Source: Trichomonas vaginalis G3
Lineage: Eukaryota > Parabasalia > Trichomonadida > Trichomonadidae
Reading direction: 5' to 3'
DNA: 64,000 nt
Assembly: GCF_026262505.1 (NCBI RefSeq)
Contig: NC_067208.1
Span: forward strand, 7,883,962-7,947,961
This document shows, one piece after another, positions 8,609 to 15,361 of the stretch; within the stretch, counting starts at the first letter, position 1; each line of letters starts with the position of its first letter. The translations under genes were made by a program, and so were the position numbers. Under the pieces are notes generated by a model. That model had not been told where the DNA came from. It did no database searches and worked only from the letters and a program-made list of their open reading frames with translations.

Positions 8609-8974
8609 TTACTGAACTGGTCGGATGTCGCCTTCTGTAGTTATGTAGAATGGTTGACCAAAGAAGTGGAACAGTGCTCTGAGAATTTGTATAATTCGTG
8701 GAATTGGACTCTCTCTGTTTGGAAGTTGTATCCATGGGCGCTTTGCAAAGAACTTTATAATGGCTTCCTTCTTTGCTTGCTTTATGTCGTCGTAGGCTGT
8801 CCCGTCTGGTACGTCAATTGGAATTCCAGTCGAAATCTCGAGATTCAAGGCAGCCCTTCCAGAAATAGTGGTGAACTTGACCTTGGGCTTCATGACCTTG
8901 CGCAAGTAGTCTTTAACAAGCTCGTTAATTTCAATTAGGTAAATTGCCTCGTCGGTAGGTTCGACCTCGACCAT
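8609..8974 (-). CDS. Hypothetical protein (121 aa) with atypical composition
   Basis: The ORF has ATG at 8974 directly beside a 21-bp repeat array. It is mixed alpha/beta (EINELVKDYLRKVM, then KVKFTTISGRAALNLEIS) and I do not recognise it. Codon choice is richer in GTC, ACC and CTC than in neighbouring genes, as in the divergent gene at 9270. The pair therefore looks like a module acquired from a different source. The opposite-strand frame at 8600-8938 has no comparable support. Confidence 0.5.
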   Translation of the reverse strand: MVEVEPTDEAIYLIEINELVKDYLRKVMKPKVKFTTISGRAALNLEISTGIPIDVPDGTAYDDIKQAKKEAIIKFFAKRPWIQLPNRESPIPRIIQILRALFHFFGQPFYITTEGDIRPVQ

Positions 8975-8975
8975 T

Positions 8976-9097
8976 GCTACTGTCAGTAAAAGTACTGCTA
9001 CTGTCAGTAAAAGTACTGCTACTGTCAGTAAAAGTACTGCTACTGTCAGTAAAAGTACTGCTACTGTCAGTAAAAGTACTGCTACTGTCAGTAAAAA
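8976..9097. repeat. 21-bp tandem repeat array A
   Basis: About 5.8 head-to-tail copies of GCTACTGTCAGTAAAAGTAC plus T, nearly identical. The array starts 2 bp from the ATG of the minus-strand gene and lies in the region separating it from the plus-strand gene at 9270. This fits an iteron-like or bidirectional control region. Confidence 0.9.
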
Positions 9098-9125
9098 GGA
9101 AAATTTGAGAGGGTTTTCGACGATA

Positions 9126-9226
9126 AAGTACTGCTACTGTCAGTAAAAGTACTGCTACTGTCAGTAAAAGTACTGCTACTGTCAGTAAAAGTACTGCTAC
9201 TGTCAGTAAAAGTACTGCTAGTAGCA
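9126..9226. repeat. 21-bp tandem repeat array B
   Basis: About 4.5 copies of the same unit as array A, separated from it by 28 bp of unique sequence. The array ends in a small palindrome, CTGCTAGTAGCAG (9216-9228). Both arrays lie within the divergent intergenic region of 8609-8974 and 9270-9611. Confidence 0.9.
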
Positions 9227-9269
9227 GAGATTTTTATCGTTGGTGGTCCGACGGTTAAGCCACAAACGA

Positions 9270-9611
9270 ATGTCCGACGTCCCACCAACCCAGTCCATTC
9301 CCAAACCAGAGGAACCTAAAGCACCAGCCCCTGCACCTCAGTTCCAGCAAGTACCTCCGAATTACTACCAATTTCCACCTCAAGGTTACTACCCACTACA
9401 AGGCTTCCCGAACTACCCTCCTCAGCCTATGCCTTACTGCCCCAACCCTTGGATGTTCCAGCAAGCTCCACCCCAGCAATTCCAATCTCAATCCAAATCG
9501 AAGAGAGACCAAGAGTTCGAAGAAGGTCTGAACCGCTTACGCAAAGAGTATGCCACAGCTCCAATTGAGAGAAAGTTGTTGCTGAATTCAGCAAAAATAA
9601 TGTTTAGGTGA
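9270..9611 (+). CDS. Pro/Gln/Tyr-rich protein with a chimeric C-terminus
   Basis: From ATG 9270 the first 80 residues are Pro/Gln/Tyr-rich (YYQFPPQGYYPLQGFP). A basic helical part follows (KSKRDQEFEEGLNRLRKEY). The last nine codons are read from the start of an AGATCT spacer: GTTGCTGAATTCAGCAAAA and the following bases are shared with 63195-63220. The natural C-terminus has therefore probably been replaced by recombination at the spacer edge. Composition is GC-richer than neighbouring genes. The function is unknown. Confidence 0.5.
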   Translation: MSDVPPTQSIPKPEEPKAPAPAPQFQQVPPNYYQFPPQGYYPLQGFPNYPPQPMPYCPNPWMFQQAPPQQFQSQSKSKRDQEFEEGLNRLRKEYATAPIERKLLLNSAKIMFR

Positions 9612-9691
9612 AGAGGTGAGATCTAACCTCTTTTCTCACCTCTTTTCTCACCTCTTGAATTTGTCATGACTTCTTCGTAAACTAAACGTAA
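9580..9691 (+). repeat. AGATCT spacer module 2 (hybrid core)
   Basis: The core at 9619-9624 reads GGTGAGATCTAACC: the left arm is G-type (GTGA) and the right arm is A-type (TAAC), so the palindrome is imperfect. TTTTCTCACC follows twice, and then CTTCTTCGTAAAC leads into a KilA-N fragment. Confidence 0.8.
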
Positions 9692-9920
9692 ATGTTTTGT
9701 GAAGAATATAGCAACCGCCGGAATTCAGACGGTTGCTTTTTATACAAAATTCATGCGGGAAATTCTTGAGTTTTGGTTGAAAGAATACGGTGGAGCCAAA
9801 AGTGGCTCGACCTCAAAACAAGCATTTTATGAGCTTACAAAGGGTGTTATGAATGAATTCAGCAACATACATCCTGACCTCGTTCATTTTGTTGCTAAAT
9901 TCAGTAAAAATATATTTTAG
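9692..9920 (+). pseudogene. KilA-N gene fragment, frameshifted
   Basis: ATG 9692 opens a frame matching the inside of the intact KilA-N gene (FCEEYSN then FLYKIHAG; compare 11891-11975). A frameshift near 9758 moves to a second frame with FWLKEYGG, STSKQAFYELTKG and HPDLVHFVAKFSKN, ending at 9920. The second half is not in the 11710 gene but recurs at 63070-63225. The fragment lacks the N-terminal DGYINAT part and is bounded on both sides by spacer modules. Confidence 0.75.
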
Positions 9921-10444
9921 GTGAAGTGGTGAGATCTCACCCGTTTTCTCACCTGTTTTCTCACCTCTTGAATTTTCATGAATTTTATATATTAATGTTT
10001 TCGTTATGCCACTTTGTGCCGTCAGTCAGTCAGTCAGTCAGTCAGTTTAGGAAATTTACACCAAAAATAATGTTTAGGGTAGATGGTTAGATCTAACCTC
10101 ATTTCTAACCTCATTTCTAACCTCTTGAATTTTCATGATTTCATCGTAAATGTTTTGACAAAACATGAACGTACATGCTTTGTCAAGACTTCATCGTAAT
10201 GAGCGTAAATCAGACAAAAATATATTTTAGGTGAAGTGGTTAGATCTAACACGTTTTCTAACACGTTTTCTAACCTCTTGAATTTTCATGATTTCATCGT
10301 ACATGTTTTGTCAAACATGAACGTACATGCTTTGTCAAGACTTCATCGTAATGAGCGTAAATGACCAAAAAATATAATTTAGGGTAGAAGGTTAGATCTA
10401 ACCTGTTTTCTCACCTCTTTTCGCACCTCATGAATTTTCATGAA
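9893..10444 (+). repeat. AGATCT spacers 3-6 with intervening satellites
   Basis: Cores are at 9932-9937 (GTGAGATCTCAC), 10089-10094, 10242-10247 and 10394-10399 (GTTAGATCTAAC). Each is preceded by (A)ATnTTTAGG and followed by two TTTTCT(A/C)ACC repeats and GAATTTTCATGA. Between cores are a GTCA microsatellite (10020-10046) and 24-25 bp units such as CATGAACGTACATGCTTTGT. No gene is seen. Confidence 0.85.
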
Positions 10445-10516
10445 TTTCCTTAAGATAGAAAAAATAAAATTAGTTTTATTTTTATTTATTTTTTTATTTT
10501 GTATGTAAAGACATAT
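10445..10516 (+). promoter_or_regulatory. Island gene leader upstream of the KilA-N/GIY-YIG gene
   Basis: TTCCTTAAGATAG, then an A/T-rich tract and TTTTATTTTGTATGTAAAGA, lead directly into the start codon. The same 60-70 bp leader stands before the genes at 11710, 13679 (variant), 15362 and 63351, so it is probably their common promoter and 5' leader. Confidence 0.7.
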
Positions 10517-11128
10517 ATGTCAAACATTGAGTTTGAAACAGTTAAAAAGATAGACAATGACACCAAATTGGTTAGAATAGGTGATTTAAACGTAAGATAC
10601 TCAAAGAAATACAACAAATATTCTTTGTCAGACATTTTATCTCCATCTGGAAAGAGACCGAAGGACTGGGTTAGAATTGCTTCTACTCAGAAAATTTTGA
10701 CAAGAAATCCTGAGCTTATGATATCAGTAGCATTTCATGGAACAAGAGCATATCTTATAGACAAAAGTCTTATACCAATAGTTTTGTTATGGTTAGACCC
10801 AGTTGTTGGATATAACTTCATAACATATGGTTCATTCGATACGGAACGTTGCAGTGAAGGCTTACTTTACATCGTTCAGAAACCGAAGGACTTCAATACA
10901 AAGAGATATAAGATAGGAAGAACATATAATATAACTCAAAGATATGACTCTACAGTCAATAGAGTCAAGGTTGTGTTCGTTAATGATATGAGAGCTGCAG
11001 AAACAGAACTACTTGAAGTTTTTGAGAAAATGTATGGTGCTCCCATAAAAGGTAAAGAAACGTTTGAAGTAGATGAGATAGATAAAGCTATAAAATTATT
11101 TGACGAAGTTGCTGAAAAATACATGTAA
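10517..11128 (+). CDS. KilA-N-like domain fused to a T5orf172/GIY-YIG-like domain
   Basis: ATG 10517 (MSNIEFE) was chosen because the upstream codons belong to the conserved leader. Residues about 20-70 have a KilA-N-like pattern (YNKYSLSDIL, KRPKDWVRIAST). From residue 115 GLLYIV, YKIGRTYNITQRY, a central AETELLEVF and ETFEV match the T5orf172/MUG113 relatives of GIY-YIG nucleases. These pairings are typical of large DNA viruses and phages, where such proteins bind or nick DNA. The classical GIY-YIG tyrosines are only partly present, so nuclease activity is uncertain. It is the first intact gene of the island. Confidence 0.72.
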   Translation: MSNIEFETVKKIDNDTKLVRIGDLNVRYSKKYNKYSLSDILSPSGKRPKDWVRIASTQKILTRNPELMISVAFHGTRAYLIDKSLIPIVLLWLDPVVGYNFITYGSFDTERCSEGLLYIVQKPKDFNTKRYKIGRTYNITQRYDSTVNRVKVVFVNDMRAAETELLEVFEKMYGAPIKGKETFEVDEIDKAIKLFDEVAEKYM

Positions 11129-11640
11129 AGCGTTTATTTTTGGTCTTTTGTGAAAGTCAGAAAATAACGCTAATTTTATTTTATTTATTCTTCATTTTTT
11201 TGTATGTAAGATATGATTTCAGGGATTTTTTTGACGAAGTGTTACTCTTCACTTCGTCAAAAAATAACAGTTATATAATGAAAAAGTGTCATTTTTTTGT
11301 ATTTTTTTGTATTTGACGAGAATGTTTAGGGTAGAAGGTTAGATCTAACCTGTTTTCTCACCTCTTTTCTCACCTCATGAATTTTCATGATTTCATCGTA
11401 CATGTTTTGTCAAGACTTCTTCGTAAATGTTTTGTCAAACATGAACGTACATGCTTTGTCAAACATGAACGTACATGCTTTGTCAAACATGAACGTACAT
11501 GCTTTGTCAAGACTTCTTCATCGTAATGAGCGTAAATCAGACAAAAATATATTTTATGTTAACATGTTAGATCTAACACGTTTTCTCACCTGTTTTCTAA
11601 CATGGTCTAAAACACACAAAACTCATGAATTTTCATGAAT
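11129..11640 (+). repeat. Intergenic island block: leader, hairpin, spacers 7-8, satellites
   Basis: The block contains a leader copy ending at 11212, a hairpin micro-ORF, AGATCT cores at 11341-11346 and 11569-11574, and satellite units alternating CATGAACGTACATGC and CTTCTTCGTAAATG types (11385-11535). The core at 11569 has outer arms ATGTTAAC and CTAACATGG, so the longer hairpin pairs its first and last repeats. Confidence 0.8.
11213..11278 (+). other. Hairpin micro-ORF, copy 1 (21 codons)
   Basis: ATG 11213 follows the island leader (TTTTTTGTATGTAAGAT) exactly where the genes at 13679 and 63351 start with ATGATTTCA. Inside it is a perfect inverted repeat, TTTTTTGACGAAGTG and CACTTCGTCAAAAAA (about 11226-11264). 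It ends at TAA 11276-11278 and is followed by AAAAAGTGTCATTTTTT. Three near-identical copies exist. It could be a terminator or attenuator structure, or a tiny peptide gene; coding is unproven. Confidence 0.45.
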
Positions 11641-11709
11641 TTCCTTAAGATAGAAAAAATAAAGTTAGTTTTATTTTATTTATTCTTCATTTTGTATGTA
11701 AGAACAGAA
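11641..11709 (+). promoter_or_regulatory. Island gene leader upstream of the KilA-N gene
   Basis: TTCCTTAAGATAG, then AAAAATAAAGTTAG, a T/A tract and TTTTGTATGTAAGA are shared with the leaders at 10445, 13281, 15291 and 63288. The conserved block ends immediately before ATG 11710. Confidence 0.7.
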
Positions 11710-12372
11710 ATGTCAGTCGAAGCACAGACGTTCACGAACAAATCTAATGGCGAAACATTCACAAATGGCACCTATAACGGTATTGAAGTCTTACGTAGAG
11801 ACAAGGATGGTTATATAAATGCAACAAATATGTGTCAGCAGTTTAGGAAAGACTTTAGAAAGTTGTTGGAAAATAAGTCCTGGGAAGAGTATTATAAGGC
11901 ATTTTGTGAAGAATATAGCAACCGCCGGAATTCCGGCGGTTGGTTTTTATACAAAATTCATGCGGGAATTCCTGATGAAATCAAACAGGTTAGAGGAACG
12001 TATGTAGACCCAAGACTTATAAACTATATAGCAATGTGGGCTTCACCAAAATATTGCATAGCAGTTGGAAAAATTATGGACTCCATAGACAAGAAAGTTC
12101 ATGAGAAGTTAGATGAAGAAGAACTCGAAGATACAGTAGAGAATGCTAAACCTTTGTTCGAACAAGAAGTTGGAAAAATGTGCGGAAAACAATTAGAACA
12201 TGAACGTGAGAAATGTTATGGTTATAGAGATTCTCCATACGAACTAGACCAATGGGAACAAGAAGATTTAAAGAGAGAATTTAGAGAATATGAACTCGCT
12301 AAGATAGCATTAGAAGCTGCAGAAAAGAAGTTAAAAGTTTGGGGTCGTTTTGTACAAAAATATTGTGAGTAA
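11710..12372 (+). CDS. KilA-N domain protein (220 aa)
   Basis: ATG 11710 (MSVEAQTF) follows the conserved leader; an upstream in-frame extension is the leader itself. The KilA-N domain spans about residues 20-130. Key motifs are RRDKDGYINATNMC (30-42), QFRKDFRKLLENKSW, and TYVDPRLINYIAMWASPKY (97-115) with KIMDSI. KilA-N is a DNA-binding domain of phages and eukaryotic DNA viruses. The C-terminal 90 residues are acidic, then helical (EREKCYGYRDSPYELDQW and a coiled end). The gene is intact. Its middle part (KAFCEEYSNRRNSGG) recurs as fragments at 9692 and 62960. Confidence 0.88.
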   Translation: MSVEAQTFTNKSNGETFTNGTYNGIEVLRRDKDGYINATNMCQQFRKDFRKLLENKSWEEYYKAFCEEYSNRRNSGGWFLYKIHAGIPDEIKQVRGTYVDPRLINYIAMWASPKYCIAVGKIMDSIDKKVHEKLDEEELEDTVENAKPLFEQEVGKMCGKQLEHEREKCYGYRDSPYELDQWEQEDLKREFREYELAKIALEAAEKKLKVWGRFVQKYCE

Positions 12373-13280
12373 ATGAACCATTTATTTTTATTGAATTCAC
12401 CAAAAATAATGTTTAGGGTAGAAGGTTAGATCTAACCTGTTTTCTAACCTCATTTCTAACCTCTTGAATTTTCATGATTTCATCGTACATGTTTTGTCAA
12501 ACATGAACGTAAATGTTTTGTCAAAACTTCTTCATCGTACATGTTTTGTCGAAACTTCATCGTAAATGCTTTGTCAAGACTTCTTCGTACATGCTTTGTC
12601 AAACATGAACGTACATGCTTTGTCAAACATGAACGTAAATGTTTTGTCGAAACTTCATCGTAAATGTTTTGTCGAAACTTCATCGTAATGAGCGTAAATG
12701 ACCCAAAAATAATGTTTAGGTGAAGAGGTTAGATCTAACCTCTTTTCTCACCTCTTTTCTCACCTCATGAATTTTCATGATTTCTTCGTACATGTTTTGT
12801 CAAGACTTCTTCGTACATGTTTTGTCAAAACTTCTTTGTAAATGTTTTGTCAAGACTTCTTCGTAAATGATTTGTCATGATTTCTTCGTACATGTTTTGT
12901 CAAACATGAACGTACATGCTTTGTCAAGACTTCTTCGTACATGCTTTGTCAAGACTTCTTCGTAAATGTTTTGTCAAGACTTCTTCGTAAATGTTTTCGT
13001 TATGCCACTTTGTGCCGTCAGTCAGTCAGTCAGTTTAGGAAATTTACACCAAAAAATATATTTTAGGTGAAGTGGTTAGATCTAACACGTTTTCTAACAC
13101 GTTTTCTAACCTCTTGAATTTTCATGATTTCATCGTAAATGTTTTGTCAAACATGAACGTACATGCTTTGTCAAGACTTCTTCGTAATGAGCGTAAATCA
13201 GACAAAAATATATTTTAGGTGAAGTGGTGAGATCTCACCTGTTTTCTCACCTCTTTTCTCACCTCATGAATTTTCATGAA
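12373..13280 (+). repeat. AGATCT spacers 9-12 and long satellite tracts
   Basis: A 0.9-kb block without a gene. Cores are at 12428-12433, 12731-12736, 13078-13083 and 13230-13235 (the last GTGAGATCTCAC). Between them are about 20 satellite units of 24-26 bp built from CTTC(A/T)TCGTA(A/C)ATG(T/C)TTTGTCAA and CATGAACGTACATGCTTTGT (12480-12690, 12780-13010, 13125-13190), plus a GTCA microsatellite at 13016-13034. Confidence 0.85.
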
Positions 13281-13329
13281 TTTCCTTAAGATAGAAAAAA
13301 TAAAGTTAGTTTTATTTTGTATGTAAGAT

Positions 13330-13395
13330 ATGATTTCAGGGATTTTTTTGACGAAGTGTTACTCTTCACTTCGTCAAAAAATAACAGTTATATAA
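13330..13395 (+). other. Hairpin micro-ORF, copy 2
   Basis: Essentially identical to copy 1: ATGATTTCAGGGA start, perfect 15-bp stem, stop TAA 13393-13395, and the same downstream AAAAAGTGTCATTTTTTTGT. Confidence 0.45.
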
Positions 13396-13436
13396 TGAAA
13401 AAGTGTCATTTTTTTGTATTTTTTTGTATGTAAGAT

Positions 13437-13502
13437 ATGATTTCAGGGATTTTTTTGACGAAGTGTTACTCTTCACTTCGTCAAAAAATAACAGTTATAT
13501 AA
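13437..13502 (+). other. Hairpin micro-ORF, copy 3
   Basis: Third copy, a tandem duplicate 107 bp downstream of copy 2, with the same stem and stop at 13500-13502. Its downstream T run is one base shorter. Confidence 0.45.
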
Positions 13503-13613
13503 TGAAAAAGTGTCATTTTTTGTATTTTTTTGTATTTGACGAGAATGTCGGGTAGAAGGTTAGATCTAACCTGTTTTCTACCCTCATTTCTACCCTCTTG
13601 AATTTTCATGAAT

Positions 13614-13678
13614 TTTCCCGAAATAAAAAATAAAGTTAGTTTTATTTTATTTATTTTTTTTATTTTGTATGTAAAGAT
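13614..13678 (+). promoter_or_regulatory. Island gene leader, variant
   Basis: TTTCCCGAAATAAAAAATAA replaces the usual TTCCTTAAGATAG start, but the remainder (AAAGTTAGTTTTATTTTATT and TTTTGTATGTAAAGAT) is the standard island leader. It abuts ATG 13679. Confidence 0.65.
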
Positions 13679-14617
13679 ATGATTTCAACAATCGGCACAA
13701 CAACAATTCAAACAACAGCACCAAACTCGTTAGTCATGAATCCAACATCTATGTTAGTAGAAATGAAAAGCTTCATTCCTTCTTCATATACTTTCGAAAC
13801 AAAAATCCAGAAGATAAAGCAAGAACTTTTAACAAGTAATTTAGACTGTAGTGCGAAAGATGAAACAAATGAAGAATATCTTTATGAAATGCAGGACATT
13901 ATTGACCATTTGCCTAAACTACCTGAAATCCAACAACAAAAACTCACTATTCCTGAATTCGACGAAATTGAAGTGAAACCAACTGACTCAGTAGAAATAA
14001 AGAAGTTCATACGTAAGGTAAATTATGAATTCCTTGGTTTTCATTGCAACCATAAGGTTATGGACAAAGATTGCGACATGGTATATAAGAATGTTTCTGA
14101 CATATATAAATCTGAAGAATTTAAGACCTACGACAACTTTGTTTCGTTAGTTGCTGAATGTGTTTGGGAAATAAGAGATAAAGATAGAAGAGGCAAAGTA
14201 TGGAACAAACAGATAAAACCAGCAGCTTTTGAGTTAAAGAAAACCATTGACGCCTTAGTTGTTTTAGCAGGTAAGGTTTCAGAATATAACGCAAAAATGA
14301 ACCCGCAATGTTCTAAATGTAAAGCAGCAATTAGGAAATATAACTACTCCGTCAAAGAGATAGAACGTATGCGAAACGACTATGCAGACTTAAAGAAAGA
14401 AGCAGAAAAGCCAGCAGAAGATAAAATGGACATGTTAGAATTTCTGAACAAAAACTATCCAACTGCTGACGATTTCCTATTATCTGACGTCAAGAAGAAG
14501 TATAAAGAAACTTTCGGCATAGTTAAAACATTCGATGTACTAAAAGAAGAAATAGAAGCTACAAAACTGTTTAGGATTTCAAATATACATCGTACAATTC
14601 ATGTAAAACGCTTGTGA
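13679..14617 (+). CDS. Hypothetical island protein with possible winged-helix C-terminus (312 aa)
   Basis: The gene is intact. A second copy (about 85% identical by eye) begins at 63351 and runs off the window end. The N-terminus is Thr/Ser-rich. The middle is helical with several cysteine pairs, notably CSKCKAAIRKY near residue 218. The last 60 residues (FLNKNYPTADDFLLSDVKKK, then TKLFRISNIHRTIHVKRL) look like a compact alpha/beta unit resembling winged-helix ends of viral DNA-binding proteins; this is inference. Leader and spacers are the same as for the KilA-N genes, so it is part of the same gene set. No family name can be given. Confidence 0.6.
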   Translation: MISTIGTTTIQTTAPNSLVMNPTSMLVEMKSFIPSSYTFETKIQKIKQELLTSNLDCSAKDETNEEYLYEMQDIIDHLPKLPEIQQQKLTIPEFDEIEVKPTDSVEIKKFIRKVNYEFLGFHCNHKVMDKDCDMVYKNVSDIYKSEEFKTYDNFVSLVAECVWEIRDKDRRGKVWNKQIKPAAFELKKTIDALVVLAGKVSEYNAKMNPQCSKCKAAIRKYNYSVKEIERMRNDYADLKKEAEKPAEDKMDMLEFLNKNYPTADDFLLSDVKKKYKETFGIVKTFDVLKEEIEATKLFRISNIHRTIHVKRL

Positions 14618-15150
14618 AAAAACAGGTGAGAAAACGGGTGAAAAAAACGGGTGAGATCTCACCTCTTCACCTAAACATTATTTTTGTCTGATTTACGCTC
14701 ATTACGAAGAAGTCTTGACAAAACATTTACGAAGAAGTCTTGACAAAACATGTACGATGAAATCATGAAAATTCATGAGGTGAGAAAACAGGTTAGAAAA
14801 CAGGTTAGATCTAACCTTCTACCCTAAACATTATTTTTGTCTGATTTACGCTCATTACGAAGAAGTCTTGACAAAACATTTACGAAGAAGTTTTGACAAA
14901 ACATATACGTTCATGTTTGACAAAACATGTACGAAGAAGTCTTGACAAAACATATACGTTCATGTTTGACAAAACATGTACGAAGAAGTCTTGACAAAAC
15001 ATGTACGTTCATGTTTGACAAAACATGTACGAAGAAATCATGAAAATTCATGAGGTGAGAAAACAGGTGAGAAAACAGGTTAGATCTCACCTCTTCACCT
15101 AAACATTATTTTTACTGAATTCAGCACAAAAATCTGAGTAAAATGGCATA
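14618..15150 (-). repeat. AGATCT spacers 14-16 and satellites in reverse orientation
   Basis: Here all modules are inverted relative to the preceding ones: CCTAAACATTATTTTTGTC lies to the right of each core. Cores are 14654-14659 (GTGAGATCTCAC), 14808-14813 (GTTAGATCTAAC) and 15082-15087 (hybrid GTTAGATCTCAC). Satellites read ACGAAGAAGTCTTGACAAAA. The block follows the stop codon of 13679-14617 directly. Confidence 0.85.
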
Positions 15151-15290
15151 AGATTGCTTCCCTCGGAAAACCGAGAGAAGAACAGCGAGACCGTTTTTTT
15201 TCTGGGTCGCCAAAACTCTATGAAAACCGAGAGAAGAACAGCGAGTAAGTAAAAAAACCCAGTCGCCAAAACTCTATGAAATTCATGAAT
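15151..15290 (+). repeat. Duplicated fragments of the downstream KilA-N gene
   Basis: The segment contains two near-copies of pieces found inside the next gene: GAAGAACAGCGAGTAAGTAA and AGTCGCCAAAACTCTATGAA occur here and at 15610-15660. The pieces are rearranged, non-coding and lie just upstream of the gene's leader, so they record local copying of KilA-N sequence into the spacer. Confidence 0.75.
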
Positions 15291-15361
15291 TTCCTTAAGA
15301 TAGAAAAAATAAAGTTAGTTTTATTTTTATTTATTTTTTTATTTTGTATGTAAAGACAGAT
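15291..15361 (+). promoter_or_regulatory. Island gene leader upstream of the third island gene
   Basis: Standard leader: TTCCTTAAGATAG at the start and TTTTTTATTTTGTATGTAAA at the end. It is almost identical to 10445-10516 and ends at ATG 15362. Confidence 0.7.

Larger units (their letters stand above)
13281..13613 (+). repeat. Leader copy, two hairpin micro-ORFs and spacer 13
   Basis: A leader copy (TTCCTTAAGATAG) leads to micro-ORF copy 2 at 13330-13395. A direct ~107-bp repeat gives copy 3 at 13437-13502. Both contain the GACGAAGTG/CACTTCGTC hairpin described at 11213. The core at 13562-13567 sits between GGGTAGAAGG and two CTACCC repeats, so here the outer arms are the C-type throughout. 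Confidence 0.8.

Noticed and set aside
8600-8938. Plus-strand 112-codon frame opposite 8609-8974
   Set aside because: Composition is Trp/Cys-rich and unlike neighbouring proteins. The minus-strand frame has ATG at the repeat boundary and normal composition.
10140-15040. CRISPR-like arrays of 24-26 bp repeats
   Set aside because: Units follow each other without unique spacers of constant length, vary in sequence and switch between two types. No cas genes are present and the DNA is eukaryotic. They are satellites.
10501-15356. GTATGT in the island leaders as trichomonad intron 5' splice sites
   Set aside because: No ACTAACACA(C/T)AG branch/acceptor sequence follows within the genes, and each gene has its start codon directly after the leader. 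The 63288 copy has lost GTATGT without obvious effect.
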